Below, in pieces: positions 50,176 to 60,246 of a stretch of DNA of 64,000 bases; the first letter of the stretch is position 1; each line of letters starts with the position of its first letter. The notes under the pieces were generated by a model. It searched no databases and was not told the origin of the DNA. It saw nothing but the letters and a program-made list of their open reading frames with translations. Made by a program: the position numbers and the translations under genes. The stretch comes from Virgibacillus proomii (GTDB taxonomy: Bacteria > Bacillota > Bacilli > Bacillales > Amphibacillaceae), in NCBI RefSeq assembly GCF_018916875.1, contig NZ_JAHLNO010000005.1, forward strand, positions 42,164 to 106,163, read 5' to 3'.

Positions 50176-52580
50176 ATATTGCGAAGGTTATTGTTGATGT
50201 TCCTGCAAGTGCCATAGACCAAACTTTTGATTATCTTGTACCAGAGAAATTTAAAGATATTGCTTCGGTTGGAATGCGTGTAATTGTTCCATTTGGTCCA
50301 AGAAAAGTGATGGGGTTTATCGTTGGAGAAAGAGAAACATCAACGGTTACAAAGCTAAAGCCACTTCATGACGTACTTGATCTTCAGCCTGTATTAACAA
50401 ATGAATTATTAACTCTAGGCAAGTGGCTTGCCGAGCAAACAATTAGTTTACAAATAACAACATTTCAAGCAATGCTCCCACAAGTTTTAAAGGCAACCTA
50501 TAAAAAAGAACTTGTCCGTATAGCGGAATCACCACTTTCTGCTGAACTGGAAACTTTTTTCGCTGGTCGTGATGTAGTCCCATATGAAGAATTCATTGCG
50601 TCCAACATTCCGTATATTCGCTTGTCAGAAGCCGTTCAAGATGGTGATGTAGTGATTGAATATATCGTCAAGTCACGGGTTACCAAAAAATATCAAACGA
50701 TGATTAAACCAAAAAAAGAACTACATGAACTAGAGGAAGCCCATCTAGATTTAGCTAAAAACGCAAAAAAGCAAAAACAAATGCTGTCATTTTTTATCCA
50801 ATATCCAGAACCAATTGAAAAACAAAGATTGTTACGTCAATTAAAAACTACGGATCATACAATTAATGCACTAAAGAAAAAAGGATACTTGGAAAGTTAC
50901 CAAATCGAGGTGTACCGTGATCCTTATCAAGATAGGGAGTTCCCTGCTACAGAAGCTTTACCGTTAACGAACCAGCAAGCAACAGCGATAAAGCCAATGA
51001 AAGAAAAAGTGAAGAATGAAGAGCATGATGTATTTTTATTACATGGTATTACCGGGAGTGGAAAAACGGAAATCTATCTCCAAGTGATTCAAGATGTGAT
51101 TGCTAAGGGAAAAGAAGCGATTATGCTAGTTCCAGAAATTTCCCTAACACCGCAGATGGTGAAACGTTTTAAGGGCAGATTCGGTTCTAATGTTGCTGTC
51201 ATGCATAGTGCTTTATCGGCAGGAGAAAAGTATGATGAATGGCGTAGAATCTATCGGAAAGAAGTGCAGGTAGTAGTTGGTGCGAGGTCAGCTATTTTTG
51301 CACCATTTGAAAACATAGGGGTGATCATTATTGATGAAGAACATGAGTCTACGTATAAGCAAGAGGATCACCCTCGTTATCATGCAAGAGACGTAGCTAT
51401 TTATCGTGGAAAAGCCCACCAATGTCCGGTGATTTTAGGCAGTGCTACACCAATGCTTGAATCATACGCCAGAGCGAGAAAAGGAGTTTATCAGCTAGCA
51501 ACATTAAACGAGCGGACAAATAAAAAAGAATTGCCGCCAGTTGAAATTATCGATATGCGAAAAGAGTTACATGCAGGTAATCGTACCATGTTTTCCAGAG
51601 TTTTAAAACAGGCGATCGACCAATGCTTACAAAAAGGAGAACAGGTGGTTCTATTATTAAATCGCAGAGGATATTCAACTTTTGTTATGTGCCGAGAGTG
51701 CGGTCATGTAAAAGAGTGTCCCCATTGTGATATTGCCTTGACATTTCACAAACGTCATCATAAATTAAAATGTCATTATTGTTCCTATGAAGAACCAATG
51801 CCTGTACAGTGTCCTGAATGTCAGAGTGATAGCATCCGATACTTTGGTACGGGTACACAACGGGTGGAAGAAGTACTGGCCCAATTAATTCCAGAGGCAA
51901 GGGTTATCCGAATGGATGTAGACACAACACGGAGAAAAGGCTCTCATGAAAAATTGTTGACTCAATTTGCTAATAAGCAAGCTGATATTTTATTAGGTAC
52001 CCAAATGATTGCAAAAGGTTTAGATTTTGAAAATGTCACATTAGTTGGTGTGTTGACTGCTGATTCCATGCTGCACTTACCAGATTTTCGTTCGTCGGAA
52101 AAAACGTTTCAAATTCTTACTCAAGTGAGTGGCCGGGCTGGACGGCATGAACTAGCTGGTAGAGTTATTGTTCAAACGTATACACCTGAGCATTATAGTA
52201 TTGAACTTGCAAGTCACTATGATTATACGGCTTTTTATCAAAAGGAAATGATCATGCGGAAGAACTTTCAATATCCTCCCTATTTCTTTTTAGCCTTAAT
52301 AACGATTACTCATCCGAATCAAGTAAAGGTTATACAGATTGCTCAGCAAATAGTAAATATGCTTGCAAAAGCAGTAAAACGGGAAACAATTATTTTAGGA
52401 CCGACTCCATCACCTATACCACGGATAAAAGATAGATATCGTTATCAATGCATGATAAAATACAGGAATGAACCTGATTTACGCACATATCTGCGTAAAA
52501 TAGTCGATTATTTTGCGGAGCAAATACGAAAAGATGGTGTATTCATTTCCATCGATTTTGAACCATATCATTTAATGTAA
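50172..52580 (+). CDS. priA: Primosomal protein N' (replication restart helicase PriA)
   Basis: 802-aa superfamily 2 helicase that reloads the replisome at collapsed forks. DNA-binding N domain, Walker A HGITGSGKTEIYLQV near 290, DEEH box IIDEEHESTYKQ near 390, and the zinc region CRECGHVKECPHCDIA...CHYCSYEE...CPECQS near 508-560. GTG start overlaps the coaBC stop. def normally follows in B. subtilis but is not present. Confidence 0.95.
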   Translation: MNIAKVIVDVPASAIDQTFDYLVPEKFKDIASVGMRVIVPFGPRKVMGFIVGERETSTVTKLKPLHDVLDLQPVLTNELLTLGKWLAEQTISLQITTFQAMLPQVLKATYKKELVRIAESPLSAELETFFAGRDVVPYEEFIASNIPYIRLSEAVQDGDVVIEYIVKSRVTKKYQTMIKPKKELHELEEAHLDLAKNAKKQKQMLSFFIQYPEPIEKQRLLRQLKTTDHTINALKKKGYLESYQIEVYRDPYQDREFPATEALPLTNQQATAIKPMKEKVKNEEHDVFLLHGITGSGKTEIYLQVIQDVIAKGKEAIMLVPEISLTPQMVKRFKGRFGSNVAVMHSALSAGEKYDEWRRIYRKEVQVVVGARSAIFAPFENIGVIIIDEEHESTYKQEDHPRYHARDVAIYRGKAHQCPVILGSATPMLESYARARKGVYQLATLNERTNKKELPPVEIIDMRKELHAGNRTMFSRVLKQAIDQCLQKGEQVVLLLNRRGYSTFVMCRECGHVKECPHCDIALTFHKRHHKLKCHYCSYEEPMPVQCPECQSDSIRYFGTGTQRVEEVLAQLIPEARVIRMDVDTTRRKGSHEKLLTQFANKQADILLGTQMIAKGLDFENVTLVGVLTADSMLHLPDFRSSEKTFQILTQVSGRAGRHELAGRVIVQTYTPEHYSIELASHYDYTAFYQKEMIMRKNFQYPPYFFLALITITHPNQVKVIQIAQQIVNMLAKAVKRETIILGPTPSPIPRIKDRYRYQCMIKYRNEPDLRTYLRKIVDYFAEQIRKDGVFISIDFEPYHLM

Positions 52581-52604
52581 AAACATAGAAAGTGGGTATT
52601 TTTG

Positions 52605-53549
52605 ATGAAACGAATTGTCTTTATGGGTACGCCGGATTTTGCTGTACCTATTTTACGTACATTATTAGATTCTCCTTATGAAGTAGTACTGGTAGTTACT
52701 CAACCTGATCGACCAAAAGGGAGAAAAAAAATTATCTCACCTACACCGGTGAAAAAAGTAGCTTTAGAGCATCATATTCCTGTGTTTCAACCTGAAAAGC
52801 TTAAGGATGAGTATAAAAAAGTGCTCGCTTATGAACCTGATTTAATTGTAACTGCAGCATATGGTCAGATTTTACCTAAAGAATTATTAACAGCACCAGC
52901 TTATGGATGTATTAATGTCCATGCATCGTTATTACCAGAATTACGTGGTGGAGCGCCAATTCATTATGCGATTATGCAAGGAAAGTCAGAAACCGGGGTT
53001 ACCATTATGTATATGGTGGAAAGACTAGATGCTGGAGCTATGCTTACCCAGCGTAAAGTAACGATTGAAGATAATGATCATGTTGGAAGTCTACATGATA
53101 AGTTAGCTGAGGCAGGTTCACAGTTATTAAAGGAAACATTGCCGAAATTATTTGCTAATGAGCTTACAGCTATGGAACAGGATGAAAACCAAGCGACATT
53201 TGCCCGTAATATTACGCGTGAACAAGAAAAACTCGATTGGAGTCAATCAAGTAAAGCCATTTATAATCATGTTCGTGGACTTCATCCTTGGCCGGTTGCT
53301 TATACGCTATTTCATGGAAAACCACTAAAAATATGGTGGGGAGAGCCGGTAGAACGAACCTTCTCTAATGCCCAGCCAGGAGAAATCGTAGATAAGCCTG
53401 GAAATGAATCCTTTATTGTTGCATGTGGGGATCAAAAAGGCTTTCAAGTTATCGAGATGCAGTTAGCCGGAAAAAAACGAATGCATGTAAAAGACTATTT
53501 GCGAGGAAATCCAGATGAAATTAAACTAGGACAAATAATGGGTGAGTAA
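52605..53549 (+). CDS. fmt: Methionyl-tRNA formyltransferase
   Basis: Formylates initiator Met-tRNA with 10-formyl-THF. 314 aa. [13 protein letters not shown] at the N terminus, the folate motif [16 protein letters not shown] near 108 (catalytic Asn/His region INVHASLLP), and the C-terminal tRNA-binding domain. ATG 52605 follows a TTG at 52602; AGAAAGTGGG upstream is a modest site. Here fmt directly follows priA with no def between. Confidence 0.95.
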   Translation: MKRIVFMGTPDFAVPILRTLLDSPYEVVLVVTQPDRPKGRKKIISPTPVKKVALEHHIPVFQPEKLKDEYKKVLAYEPDLIVTAAYGQILPKELLTAPAYGCINVHASLLPELRGGAPIHYAIMQGKSETGVTIMYMVERLDAGAMLTQRKVTIEDNDHVGSLHDKLAEAGSQLLKETLPKLFANELTAMEQDENQATFARNITREQEKLDWSQSSKAIYNHVRGLHPWPVAYTLFHGKPLKIWWGEPVERTFSNAQPGEIVDKPGNESFIVACGDQKGFQVIEMQLAGKKRMHVKDYLRGNPDEIKLGQIMGE

Positions 53550-53554
53550 TTCAG

Positions 53555-54907
53555 ATGGCAAATAAATCACTGCGAAATACAATATTAGATACATTAATGC
53601 GAATTGAAAATGATCAGGGTTATAGTCATTTATTAATTAATCATGCGTTGAAAACGGGATCTCTTCAGACACAAGATGAAGGATTATTTACCGAAATCGT
53701 GTATGGAACGATTCAACGTAAATTAACATTAGATTATTATTTAACATCATTTATAAAAAATCAAAAGAAGCTTGATTCATGGGTAAAATCATTATTAAGA
53801 ATGTCTTTGTATCAAATGGTTTATTTAGATAGGATTCCTGATCATGCGGTCATCCATGAAGCTGTAGAAATTGCCAAACTGCGTGGACATAAAGGGATCG
53901 CTTCATTTGTCAATGGAGTATTGCGTGCTGTTCAACGGAAAGGAGTGCCTGATTTATCAGCTATAGCAGATGATTCGAAACGAATTTCTATTGCTACGAG
54001 TCATCCTAGATGGCTTGTAGACCGATGGATAAACCAATATGGAAAAGAAATCACGGAAGAAATGTGTCAAGCAAATCTAGACAATAAATCTTTGTCTATT
54101 CGCATCCAACCTTTGAAAATCAGTCGTGATGTTGCCGTAAAGCAATTAGAGCAAGAAGGGTTTATTGTTCGTCCATCTTTGTTTTCCCCACAAGGTATCA
54201 TTATTGAAACAGGAAACATCCTGAAAAGCAAGTTGTTTCAGAAGGGCTTTATTACGATTCAGGATCAGACGTCTATGTTAGTTGGAGAAATATTAAAACT
54301 AAAACCGGGTTTAAAGGTGCTCGATGCTTGCAGTGCTCCTGGTGGAAAAGTTACCCATATCGCAGAGAAAATGAAAAACCAGGGTCATATTCATGCGCAC
54401 GATCTTCATGCTAAAAAAGTAAAACTGATTCAGAATAAAGCGAAACAGCTGGATTTATCCATTATCGACTCTTCAGCTGCTGATGCTCGTAAATTACGTA
54501 ACCATTATGCGGAAGAAACATTCGACCGAATTCTTATTGATGCTCCTTGTTCTGGTTTAGGTGTCATTCGAGGAAAGCCGGAAATAAAATATCATAAACA
54601 GGAAAGCGATATTGTTCGTCTGGCGGAGATTCAATTGGACATTCTTAATCAAGTAAGTCCTCTCCTAAAAAAGGATGGCTTGATGGTATACAGTACATGC
54701 ACAGTTGACCAACAGGAAAATGAACAAGTTGTTCAACAATTTTGTGAACAACAGTCAATGATAGAAGTAGATCACGCTTTTTTTACCGAATTACCGTTAG
54801 AATTGCAAGCAACTCATGGAGTTAGTTCCTATGGTTTGCAAATTTTCCCACAAACTTTTCAGACAGATGGATTTTTTCTTACTCGCTTCAAGCGAAAAAA
54901 TGGCTAA
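53555..54907 (+). CDS. rsmB: 16S rRNA (cytosine-967-C5)-methyltransferase RsmB
   Basis: 450 aa. N-terminal NusB-like domain (about 1-130), then the SAM-dependent domain with LDACSAPGGKVTHIAEKM near 255, DAPCSGLGVIRGKPEIKY near 328 and the catalytic Cys in YSTCTVDQQENEQVV near 380. Start ATG five bases after the fmt stop. rlmN, which separates it from prpC in B. subtilis, is absent. Confidence 0.95.
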   Translation: MANKSLRNTILDTLMRIENDQGYSHLLINHALKTGSLQTQDEGLFTEIVYGTIQRKLTLDYYLTSFIKNQKKLDSWVKSLLRMSLYQMVYLDRIPDHAVIHEAVEIAKLRGHKGIASFVNGVLRAVQRKGVPDLSAIADDSKRISIATSHPRWLVDRWINQYGKEITEEMCQANLDNKSLSIRIQPLKISRDVAVKQLEQEGFIVRPSLFSPQGIIIETGNILKSKLFQKGFITIQDQTSMLVGEILKLKPGLKVLDACSAPGGKVTHIAEKMKNQGHIHAHDLHAKKVKLIQNKAKQLDLSIIDSSAADARKLRNHYAEETFDRILIDAPCSGLGVIRGKPEIKYHKQESDIVRLAEIQLDILNQVSPLLKKDGLMVYSTCTVDQQENEQVVQQFCEQQSMIEVDHAFFTELPLELQATHGVSSYGLQIFPQTFQTDGFFLTRFKRKNG

Positions 54908-55040
54908 AGATACTTCTTTTCTTCAGTAGATTGTGTAATACTGTAATTAATTAGAACGGAATCGAGGCATAAGAGTGTTTTGAGACTTCAAGCACTTCGA
55001 TAAGAAAACCAGAAGGCTATGTGCTAAAGGAGTGAACTAA

Positions 55041-55802
55041 TTGAAAGCTCATTTTCAAACAGATCGAGGGCAAGTTAGAAGTCATAATGAAGATTCAGGA
55101 GGCATTTTTTACAATGCAGCAAATCAGCTTTTAGCTGTTATAGCTGATGGAATGGGTGGACATCAGGCTGGGGATGTAGCTAGTCAAATGGCAACTCATC
55201 TGCTTCAGGAAAAGTGGGAAAAAACAGAAGGTCTGAATTCTCCAGATGAGGCTGAAACTTGGGTGGAAAAAGTTGTAGCAGATGTTAATACATCGGTTTA
55301 TCAACACGCACAGGAAAATGAAGAATGTTTTGGCATGGGAACTACAATTGTCATTGCTATTTTGCTCAATGATATTTTAACGATTGCCCATATTGGAGAT
55401 AGTCGAGCGTATATTATTTCGGATGAGACGATAAGCCAAATTACAGAAGATCATTCTTTAGTTAATGCACTCGTTCAATCTGGACAAATATCGAAAGACG
55501 AAGCGGCTCATCACCCGCGTAAAAATGTAGTTCTAAAAGCATTAGGAACGGAAGGATCTGTAACATGTGATGTCCGCTCCTTAAAATTTAATTTAGATGA
55601 AACATTATTATTATGTACGGACGGGTTGACAGACAAAGTAAGTGATAATGAGATTTATTCCCTTGTCCAAGCAAAATCAGAACTATCTAGTGTAGGACAA
55701 AATTTGATCGCTTTAGCTAATGAGCGTGGTGGGGAAGACAATATTTCTCTTATTTTAATACAACGCGAAACCCCTACAAAGAAAGTAGGTGAATCATCAT
55801 GA
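55041..55802 (+). CDS. prpC: PP2C-type serine/threonine phosphatase PrpC
   Basis: 253 aa. Metal-dependent phosphatase that reverses PrkC. PP2C motifs: RSHNEDSGGIF near 13, AVIADGMGGHQAGDVAS near 34, IAHIGDSRAYII near 115, and GEDNISLILI near 237. TTG start behind AAAGGAGTG; the prkC start overlaps its stop. Confidence 0.96.
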   Translation: MKAHFQTDRGQVRSHNEDSGGIFYNAANQLLAVIADGMGGHQAGDVASQMATHLLQEKWEKTEGLNSPDEAETWVEKVVADVNTSVYQHAQENEECFGMGTTIVIAILLNDILTIAHIGDSRAYIISDETISQITEDHSLVNALVQSGQISKDEAAHHPRKNVVLKALGTEGSVTCDVRSLKFNLDETLLLCTDGLTDKVSDNEIYSLVQAKSELSSVGQNLIALANERGGEDNISLILIQRETPTKKVGESS

Positions 55803-57832
55803 TGAAAGGCCATCTAGTAAATGATCGCTATCAAATCAAAAAGATAATTGGTAGCGGTGGGATGGCAAATGTCTATTTAGCAAGAGACATTATTTTAGAT
55901 AGAGACGTTGCTATTAAGTCATTGCGTTTAGAATTTGCAAATGACGAGGAGTTTATTGCCCGTTTTGATCGAGAAGCACATTCTGCTACGAGCTTAAACC
56001 ATCCGAATATCGTTAATATTTATGATGTTGGCGAAGAGGATCATTTACTTTACATGGTGATGGAATATGTAAAAGGAATGACCTTAAAGGAATACATACA
56101 GCAACATGGACCGCTTGGTGTGCAAGAAGCATTGGATATTATGCGGCAAATAACCTCTGCGATTGCTCATGCACATGCCAACGAAATCATTCATCGAGAT
56201 ATTAAGCCGCAAAACATATTAATTGATACAAATGGACAAGTAAAAGTTACAGATTTTGGAATTGCTATTGCTTTGAGCGCAACATCATTGACACAAACGA
56301 ATTCGGTTCTCGGTTCAGTCCATTATTTATCGCCAGAACAAGCAAGGGGAGGAACGGCTACGAAAAAATCGGATATTTATTCGATCGGTATTGTCTTTTA
56401 TGAGCTTTTAACAGGGCGGCTTCCTTTTTCTGGTCAATCGGCCGTATCTATAGCTTTAAAACACTTGCAAAATGATACGCCTTCTGTACGTAAATATAAT
56501 ACTGATATTCCACAAAGTGTGGAAAATATTGTATTAAAGGCCACTGCAAAAAATCCATTTCATCGTTATGAAACGATTTATGATTTAGAAGATGCTTTAG
56601 AAACAGCTTTACTTCCAAGTAAACTTAATGAGCCGGTTTTTGTTGCACCTAATGAAGAAGGAGAAGATACGAAAGCAATCCCGATCATTACCGATGGAGT
56701 CGATCATTCGGATAATGAAGATACGATTATCCATGCTGCCAATAGTGAAACAAAGCCTTATCAAGAAGAAAGAAAGAATGTTAAACAACCGGACAAGCAA
56801 ACAAAAAAACAACGCCCTAAAAAGAAAAAAAGCAAAAAGAAAAAAAGTAAAAAGAAAAAATGGCTAATCGCTTTAGCTCTATTCTTACTGATTATTGCTG
56901 GCTTGACAGCTCTCTTCTTATTTACTGATTTTTTTAAAGCCAAAGATGTTGTAGTTCCCGATGTTAAAAACATGGCATATAACGATGCAGTAACTAAGCT
57001 GGAGGAAGCGAAGTTTACTGTAAAACAAGAAGAAGTTTTTTCAGATGACGTTGCAGAAGGATATGTAGTTAATACGGATCCTAGCGCTGGCAGTACATTG
57101 AAAGAAGGTGCTACAGTTACAGTACAGGTAAGCCAGGGAAAAGAGAAAGTTCCTTTTCCTGATTATGAAGGGAAAGATTTTGATCAAGTAAAACGACTGT
57201 TGGAAGAAGAGGGGTATGAAGTACTTGATCCTTATGAAGAACATTCCGATAAACCAGTAGGAAAAATCATTGATCAAATTCAACCAACGGCTGACAGTGA
57301 AGTAGTGCCAAGCGAAACGAAGGTTATTTTCCGAGTAAGTATTGGCCCTGAAACGGTTAGCTTAAACAATTTAAAAGGTATGACAGAAGCAGAAGCATCC
57401 GATTATTTGACGAGCAATGGGTTGAAAATGGAAAAAATAACGGAGTACTCCGACACCACACCAAAAGGAGAGGTCATTCGCCAGGAACCAGAGACAAATA
57501 CAGAATTGGTTGTTGGTTCCACAGTAAAAGTTTATATTTCTTCCGGTCCGGAAAAACGACCACCTGTCTCGCATACGGTCAAATATAAGGTGCCTTATAA
57601 TCCGACTAACGGTGAAGAGGAAGAAGCGAATCGTGAGGAACAAACTGTAAAAGTATATGTTGGAGATATGAATAATGATTTATCTGAAGTTTTTATGGAA
57701 GAGAAGATTACAGAGGATACAGAAGTAACCTTTACGTTAACGATTGCTCCAGGAAGTAAAGCAGAGTATATTATTAAGCGAGATGATGAAGTGATTTCCA
57801 ATAAAACTGTTTCTTATGAGGAAGGTGAATAA
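55799..57832 (+). CDS. prkC: Eukaryotic-like Ser/Thr kinase PrkC with PASTA domains
   Basis: 677 aa membrane kinase sensing muropeptides and lipid II, controlling germination and cell-wall metabolism. Kinase domain about 10-270 with IIHRDIKPQN near 132 and VTDFGIAIA near 153. A very basic juxtamembrane run (about 339-353) of KKKKS repeats precedes the membrane helix (about 355-376). Three PASTA domains follow (about 382-450, 451-518, 520-590) with a C-terminal beta domain. ATG 55799 overlaps the prpC TGA; a second ATG at 55802 is possible. Confidence 0.95.
   Translation: MMKGHLVNDRYQIKKIIGSGGMANVYLARDIILDRDVAIKSLRLEFANDEEFIARFDREAHSATSLNHPNIVNIYDVGEEDHLLYMVMEYVKGMTLKEYIQQHGPLGVQEALDIMRQITSAIAHAHANEIIHRDIKPQNILIDTNGQVKVTDFGIAIALSATSLTQTNSVLGSVHYLSPEQARGGTATKKSDIYSIGIVFYELLTGRLPFSGQSAVSIALKHLQNDTPSVRKYNTDIPQSVENIVLKATAKNPFHRYETIYDLEDALETALLPSKLNEPVFVAPNEEGEDTKAIPIITDGVDHSDNEDTIIHAANSETKPYQEERKNVKQPDKQTKKQRPKKKKSKKKKSKKKKWLIALALFLLIIAGLTALFLFTDFFKAKDVVVPDVKNMAYNDAVTKLEEAKFTVKQEEVFSDDVAEGYVVNTDPSAGSTLKEGATVTVQVSQGKEKVPFPDYEGKDFDQVKRLLEEEGYEVLDPYEEHSDKPVGKIIDQIQPTADSEVVPSETKVIFRVSIGPETVSLNNLKGMTEAEASDYLTSNGLKMEKITEYSDTTPKGEVIRQEPETNTELVVGSTVKVYISSGPEKRPPVSHTVKYKVPYNPTNGEEEEANREEQTVKVYVGDMNNDLSEVFMEEKITEDTEVTFTLTIAPGSKAEYIIKRDDEVISNKTVSYEEGE
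56818..56860 (+). repeat. 15-bp tandem repeat in prkC coding a KKKKS run
   Basis: AAAAAGAAAAAAAGC and AAAAAGAAAAAAAGT follow each other and a third partial copy precedes the tryptophan codon at the membrane helix. Six- and seven-A runs inside are prone to slippage. Confidence 0.85.
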
Positions 57833-58711
57833 ATGGCAAATGGCAGAATTATTAAGGCATTAAGCGGTTTCTATTATGTAGAAGCTATGGGAAAGGTATA
57901 CCAATGTAAAGGCAGGGGGGTATTTCGAAAAAAAAATATTACTCCTTTAGTTGGAGATATCGTAACATTTGATATTAGCGGCGAAAATGAAGGATATATT
58001 TTAGAAATACAACCTAGAAAAAATGAGCTTCTGCGGCCGCCGATTGCTAATATTGATCAAGCAATCATTGTCAATTCTGCGATAAAGCCAACATTTAATA
58101 CGACATTGCTTGATCGATTTCTTGTACTAGTAGAAGCGGAAGGAATTAAGCCGGTCATCTTTTTTACGAAAATGGATTTGGTAAAGCAAGAAGAAAATCA
58201 ATTCCTTGCTTACGAAAAGGATTATCAACATATAGGTTATGATGTAGAAATGCTGTCCGTAAAGAATATGAAAGAAACATCTATTTTAGAACGTTACTTT
58301 AAAGATAAAATTACCGTCATTGCTGGACAATCAGGGGTAGGAAAAACGACTTTATTAAATGCAATTGATCCATCATTGGCCTTAAAAACAGGAAAAATAT
58401 CTACAAGCCTTGGTCGTGGGAAACATACGACCAGGCATGTAGAGTTGATCCCGTTACTTGGTGGATTGGTTGCTGATACGCCGGGTTTTAGCTCATTAGA
58501 ATTCCAAGATATCCCGTTATCAGAGCTCGCTGATTGTTTTCCGGAGATGAAAAAAAGAAAAAATGATTGTAAGTTCCGTGGTTGTATGCACGTAAAAGAA
58601 CCAAAATGTGCGGTTAAACAAGCGGTAGAAGCCGAGGAAATCCCTAAGTATCGTTATGATAATTATGTTCGTTTTTATGAAGAAATTAAACTAAGAAAGC
58701 CGAGGTATTAA
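57833..58711 (+). CDS. rsgA: Ribosome small-subunit-dependent GTPase RsgA (YloQ/CpgA)
   Basis: Circularly permuted GTPase that finishes 30S maturation. 292 aa. N-terminal OB domain, then permuted G motifs: TKMDL near 116 (G4), GQSGVGKTTLLNAI near 162 (G1), DTPGFSSLEF near 211 (G3), and a zinc domain C-x5-C-x-H-x-x-x-x-x-C (CKFRGCMHVKEPKC near 243). In B. subtilis CpgA is a PrkC substrate, which fits its place 1 bp after prkC. Confidence 0.95.
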   Translation: MANGRIIKALSGFYYVEAMGKVYQCKGRGVFRKKNITPLVGDIVTFDISGENEGYILEIQPRKNELLRPPIANIDQAIIVNSAIKPTFNTTLLDRFLVLVEAEGIKPVIFFTKMDLVKQEENQFLAYEKDYQHIGYDVEMLSVKNMKETSILERYFKDKITVIAGQSGVGKTTLLNAIDPSLALKTGKISTSLGRGKHTTRHVELIPLLGGLVADTPGFSSLEFQDIPLSELADCFPEMKKRKNDCKFRGCMHVKEPKCAVKQAVEAEEIPKYRYDNYVRFYEEIKLRKPRY

Positions 58712-58712
58712 T

Positions 58713-59375
58713 ATGACAAAATTAGCTCCTTCTATATTATCAGCAGACTTTGCACGTTTAGGTGAAGAAATTCAGGAGGTGGACCGTTTAGGTGTCGATT
58801 ATATTCATGTAGATGTCATGGATGGACATTTTGTACCAAATATTACGCTAGGTCCGCAAATTGTTCAGGCAATTCGTCCAATAACGGAGCTTCCTCTGGA
58901 TGTTCATCTTATGATCAGTAATCCAGATCAATTTATTCCAGCATTTGCAAATGCAGGAGCCGATATTATAACGGTACATCAAGAAGTGTGCCCTCATTTA
59001 CATCGTACTATTCAATTAATTAAAGATCAGGGTATAAAAGCCGGTGTGGTCATTAATCCAGCAACTCCAGCAGAAATGTTACTTCCTATCTTACCTGATG
59101 TGGATATGGTGTTAATCATGACGGTTAATCCAGGTTTTGGCGGTCAATCTTTTATTGAAAGCACTATCGGCAAAATAAAGCTCGTTAATAAATGGCGGCA
59201 TGATTTTGGTTTTAACTTCGAAATTGAGGTCGATGGAGGGATTAAGCCAAAAACAGCAAAAATATGTACGGATGCCGGTGCAGATGTACTTGTTGCTGGA
59301 AGTGCTATTTTTGCTGAAGAAGACAGAAAACAAGCGATACAAAAGATTTTAAATGCTGTAAAGGGAACGGTTTAA
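58713..59375 (+). CDS. rpe: Ribulose-phosphate 3-epimerase
   Basis: 220-aa TIM-barrel of the pentose phosphate pathway. APSILSADFARLGEEI at the N terminus, VDVMDGHFVPNIT near 35, DVHLMI near 67, MTVNPGFGGQSFI near 138 and EVDGGIKP near 174 carry the metal and phosphate ligands. Starts 1 bp after the rsgA stop. Confidence 0.97.
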   Translation: MTKLAPSILSADFARLGEEIQEVDRLGVDYIHVDVMDGHFVPNITLGPQIVQAIRPITELPLDVHLMISNPDQFIPAFANAGADIITVHQEVCPHLHRTIQLIKDQGIKAGVVINPATPAEMLLPILPDVDMVLIMTVNPGFGGQSFIESTIGKIKLVNKWRHDFGFNFEIEVDGGIKPKTAKICTDAGADVLVAGSAIFAEEDRKQAIQKILNAVKGTV

Positions 59376-59376
59376 C

Positions 59377-60030
59377 GTGTCTGTAGTAGCTATTGTCGCT
59401 AACGGGCCAAATTGGTATCCGGATTTTTATCATTATCAACCAATCGTTGATTACTGGATCGGAGCAGACCGAGGTGCTTTAACATTAGTTGAACATGATC
59501 TTACGATGGAATATGCAGTAGGAGATTTTGATTCTACTACGGATGAAGAAAAAAATGTTATTTTGAACAAAGCCAAATATTATCAGACATACCCTGCTGA
59601 AAAGAATGAAACAGATCTGGAAATCGCATTAATGAAGGCGTATGAGCTAAATCCAAAAATCATTTATCTATTCGGTGTCACTGGCGGGAGAATGGACCAT
59701 GCATTAATTAATGTACAGCTGCTTTATAGGATTGTAAGCAAAGGGATTCGAGGAATTATTGTTGACAAAACGAATTATATAGAATTAACGCTTCCAGGGA
59801 AGTATACGGTGAAGAATGATGCAAATTATCCAATCGTTTCATTTATTCCTTTTTCCTCTAAAGTTGTTGGTATTACATTAGAAAACTTTTACTATCCATT
59901 AATAAATGCGACCATTTCATGGGGATCGACACTTTGCATTTCAAACAAGCTGATTAAAAATAGTGGTACTTTTTCGTATAAAGAAGGCATACTATTATTA
60001 GTAAAGAGTCGTGATGCGATTTCTGGATAG
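59377..60030 (+). CDS. thiN: Thiamine pyrophosphokinase
   Basis: 217 aa; converts thiamine to thiamine pyrophosphate. GADRGALTL near 29, AVGDFDSTTDEE near 48, the metal motif KNETDLEIALMKA near 75, and FGVTGGRMDHALIN near 98 fit the TPK fold; the C-terminal half is the beta-roll. GTG start one base after rpe. A candidate spoVM promoter lies in its 3' end. Confidence 0.94.
   Translation: MSVVAIVANGPNWYPDFYHYQPIVDYWIGADRGALTLVEHDLTMEYAVGDFDSTTDEEKNVILNKAKYYQTYPAEKNETDLEIALMKAYELNPKIIYLFGVTGGRMDHALINVQLLYRIVSKGIRGIIVDKTNYIELTLPGKYTVKNDANYPIVSFIPFSSKVVGITLENFYYPLINATISWGSTLCISNKLIKNSGTFSYKEGILLLVKSRDAISG
59967..59995 (+). promoter_or_regulatory. Possible sigma-E promoter of spoVM inside thiN
   Basis: CATACTAT (59988-59995) matches the sigma-E -10 CATACAnT except one base, and TACTTTT (59967-59973) is a 5 of 7 match to the -35 kmATATT with 14-nt spacing. 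Transcripts would begin about 55 nt before spoVM. Confidence 0.45.
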
Positions 60031-60058
60031 CTTTGTTTGTAAAGAGGAGGGCGAACTC

Positions 60059-60142
60059 ATGAAATTTTATACGATCAAGCTCCCGAGATTTATTGGCGGA
60101 TTTGTAAAAGTTATTATTGGAACATTTAAGAAAGAAAAGTAA
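60059..60142 (+). CDS. spoVM: Stage V sporulation protein M
   Basis: 27-residue amphipathic peptide (MKFYTIKLPRFIGGFVKVII then GTFKKEK) that recognises convex membrane curvature on the forespore and recruits SpoIVA to begin coat assembly. It closely matches the B. subtilis 26-residue SpoVM, including the MKFYTIKLP opening and the helix-breaking Pro9. Perfect site AGAGGAGGGCG 7-8 nt upstream. Position after thiN and before rpmB is the conserved one. It is shorter than usual ORF cut-offs and easily missed. Confidence 0.93.
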   Translation: MKFYTIKLPRFIGGFVKVIIGTFKKEK

Positions 60143-60246
60143 ACAGCTAATAAGGAGCTGGTAATGACTGGCTATGATTTTAAGTAAACTATTATGTTTT
60201 TATCCGTATGTATATAAGACTACTTTTGGAAGCTATGCTAAAATAT

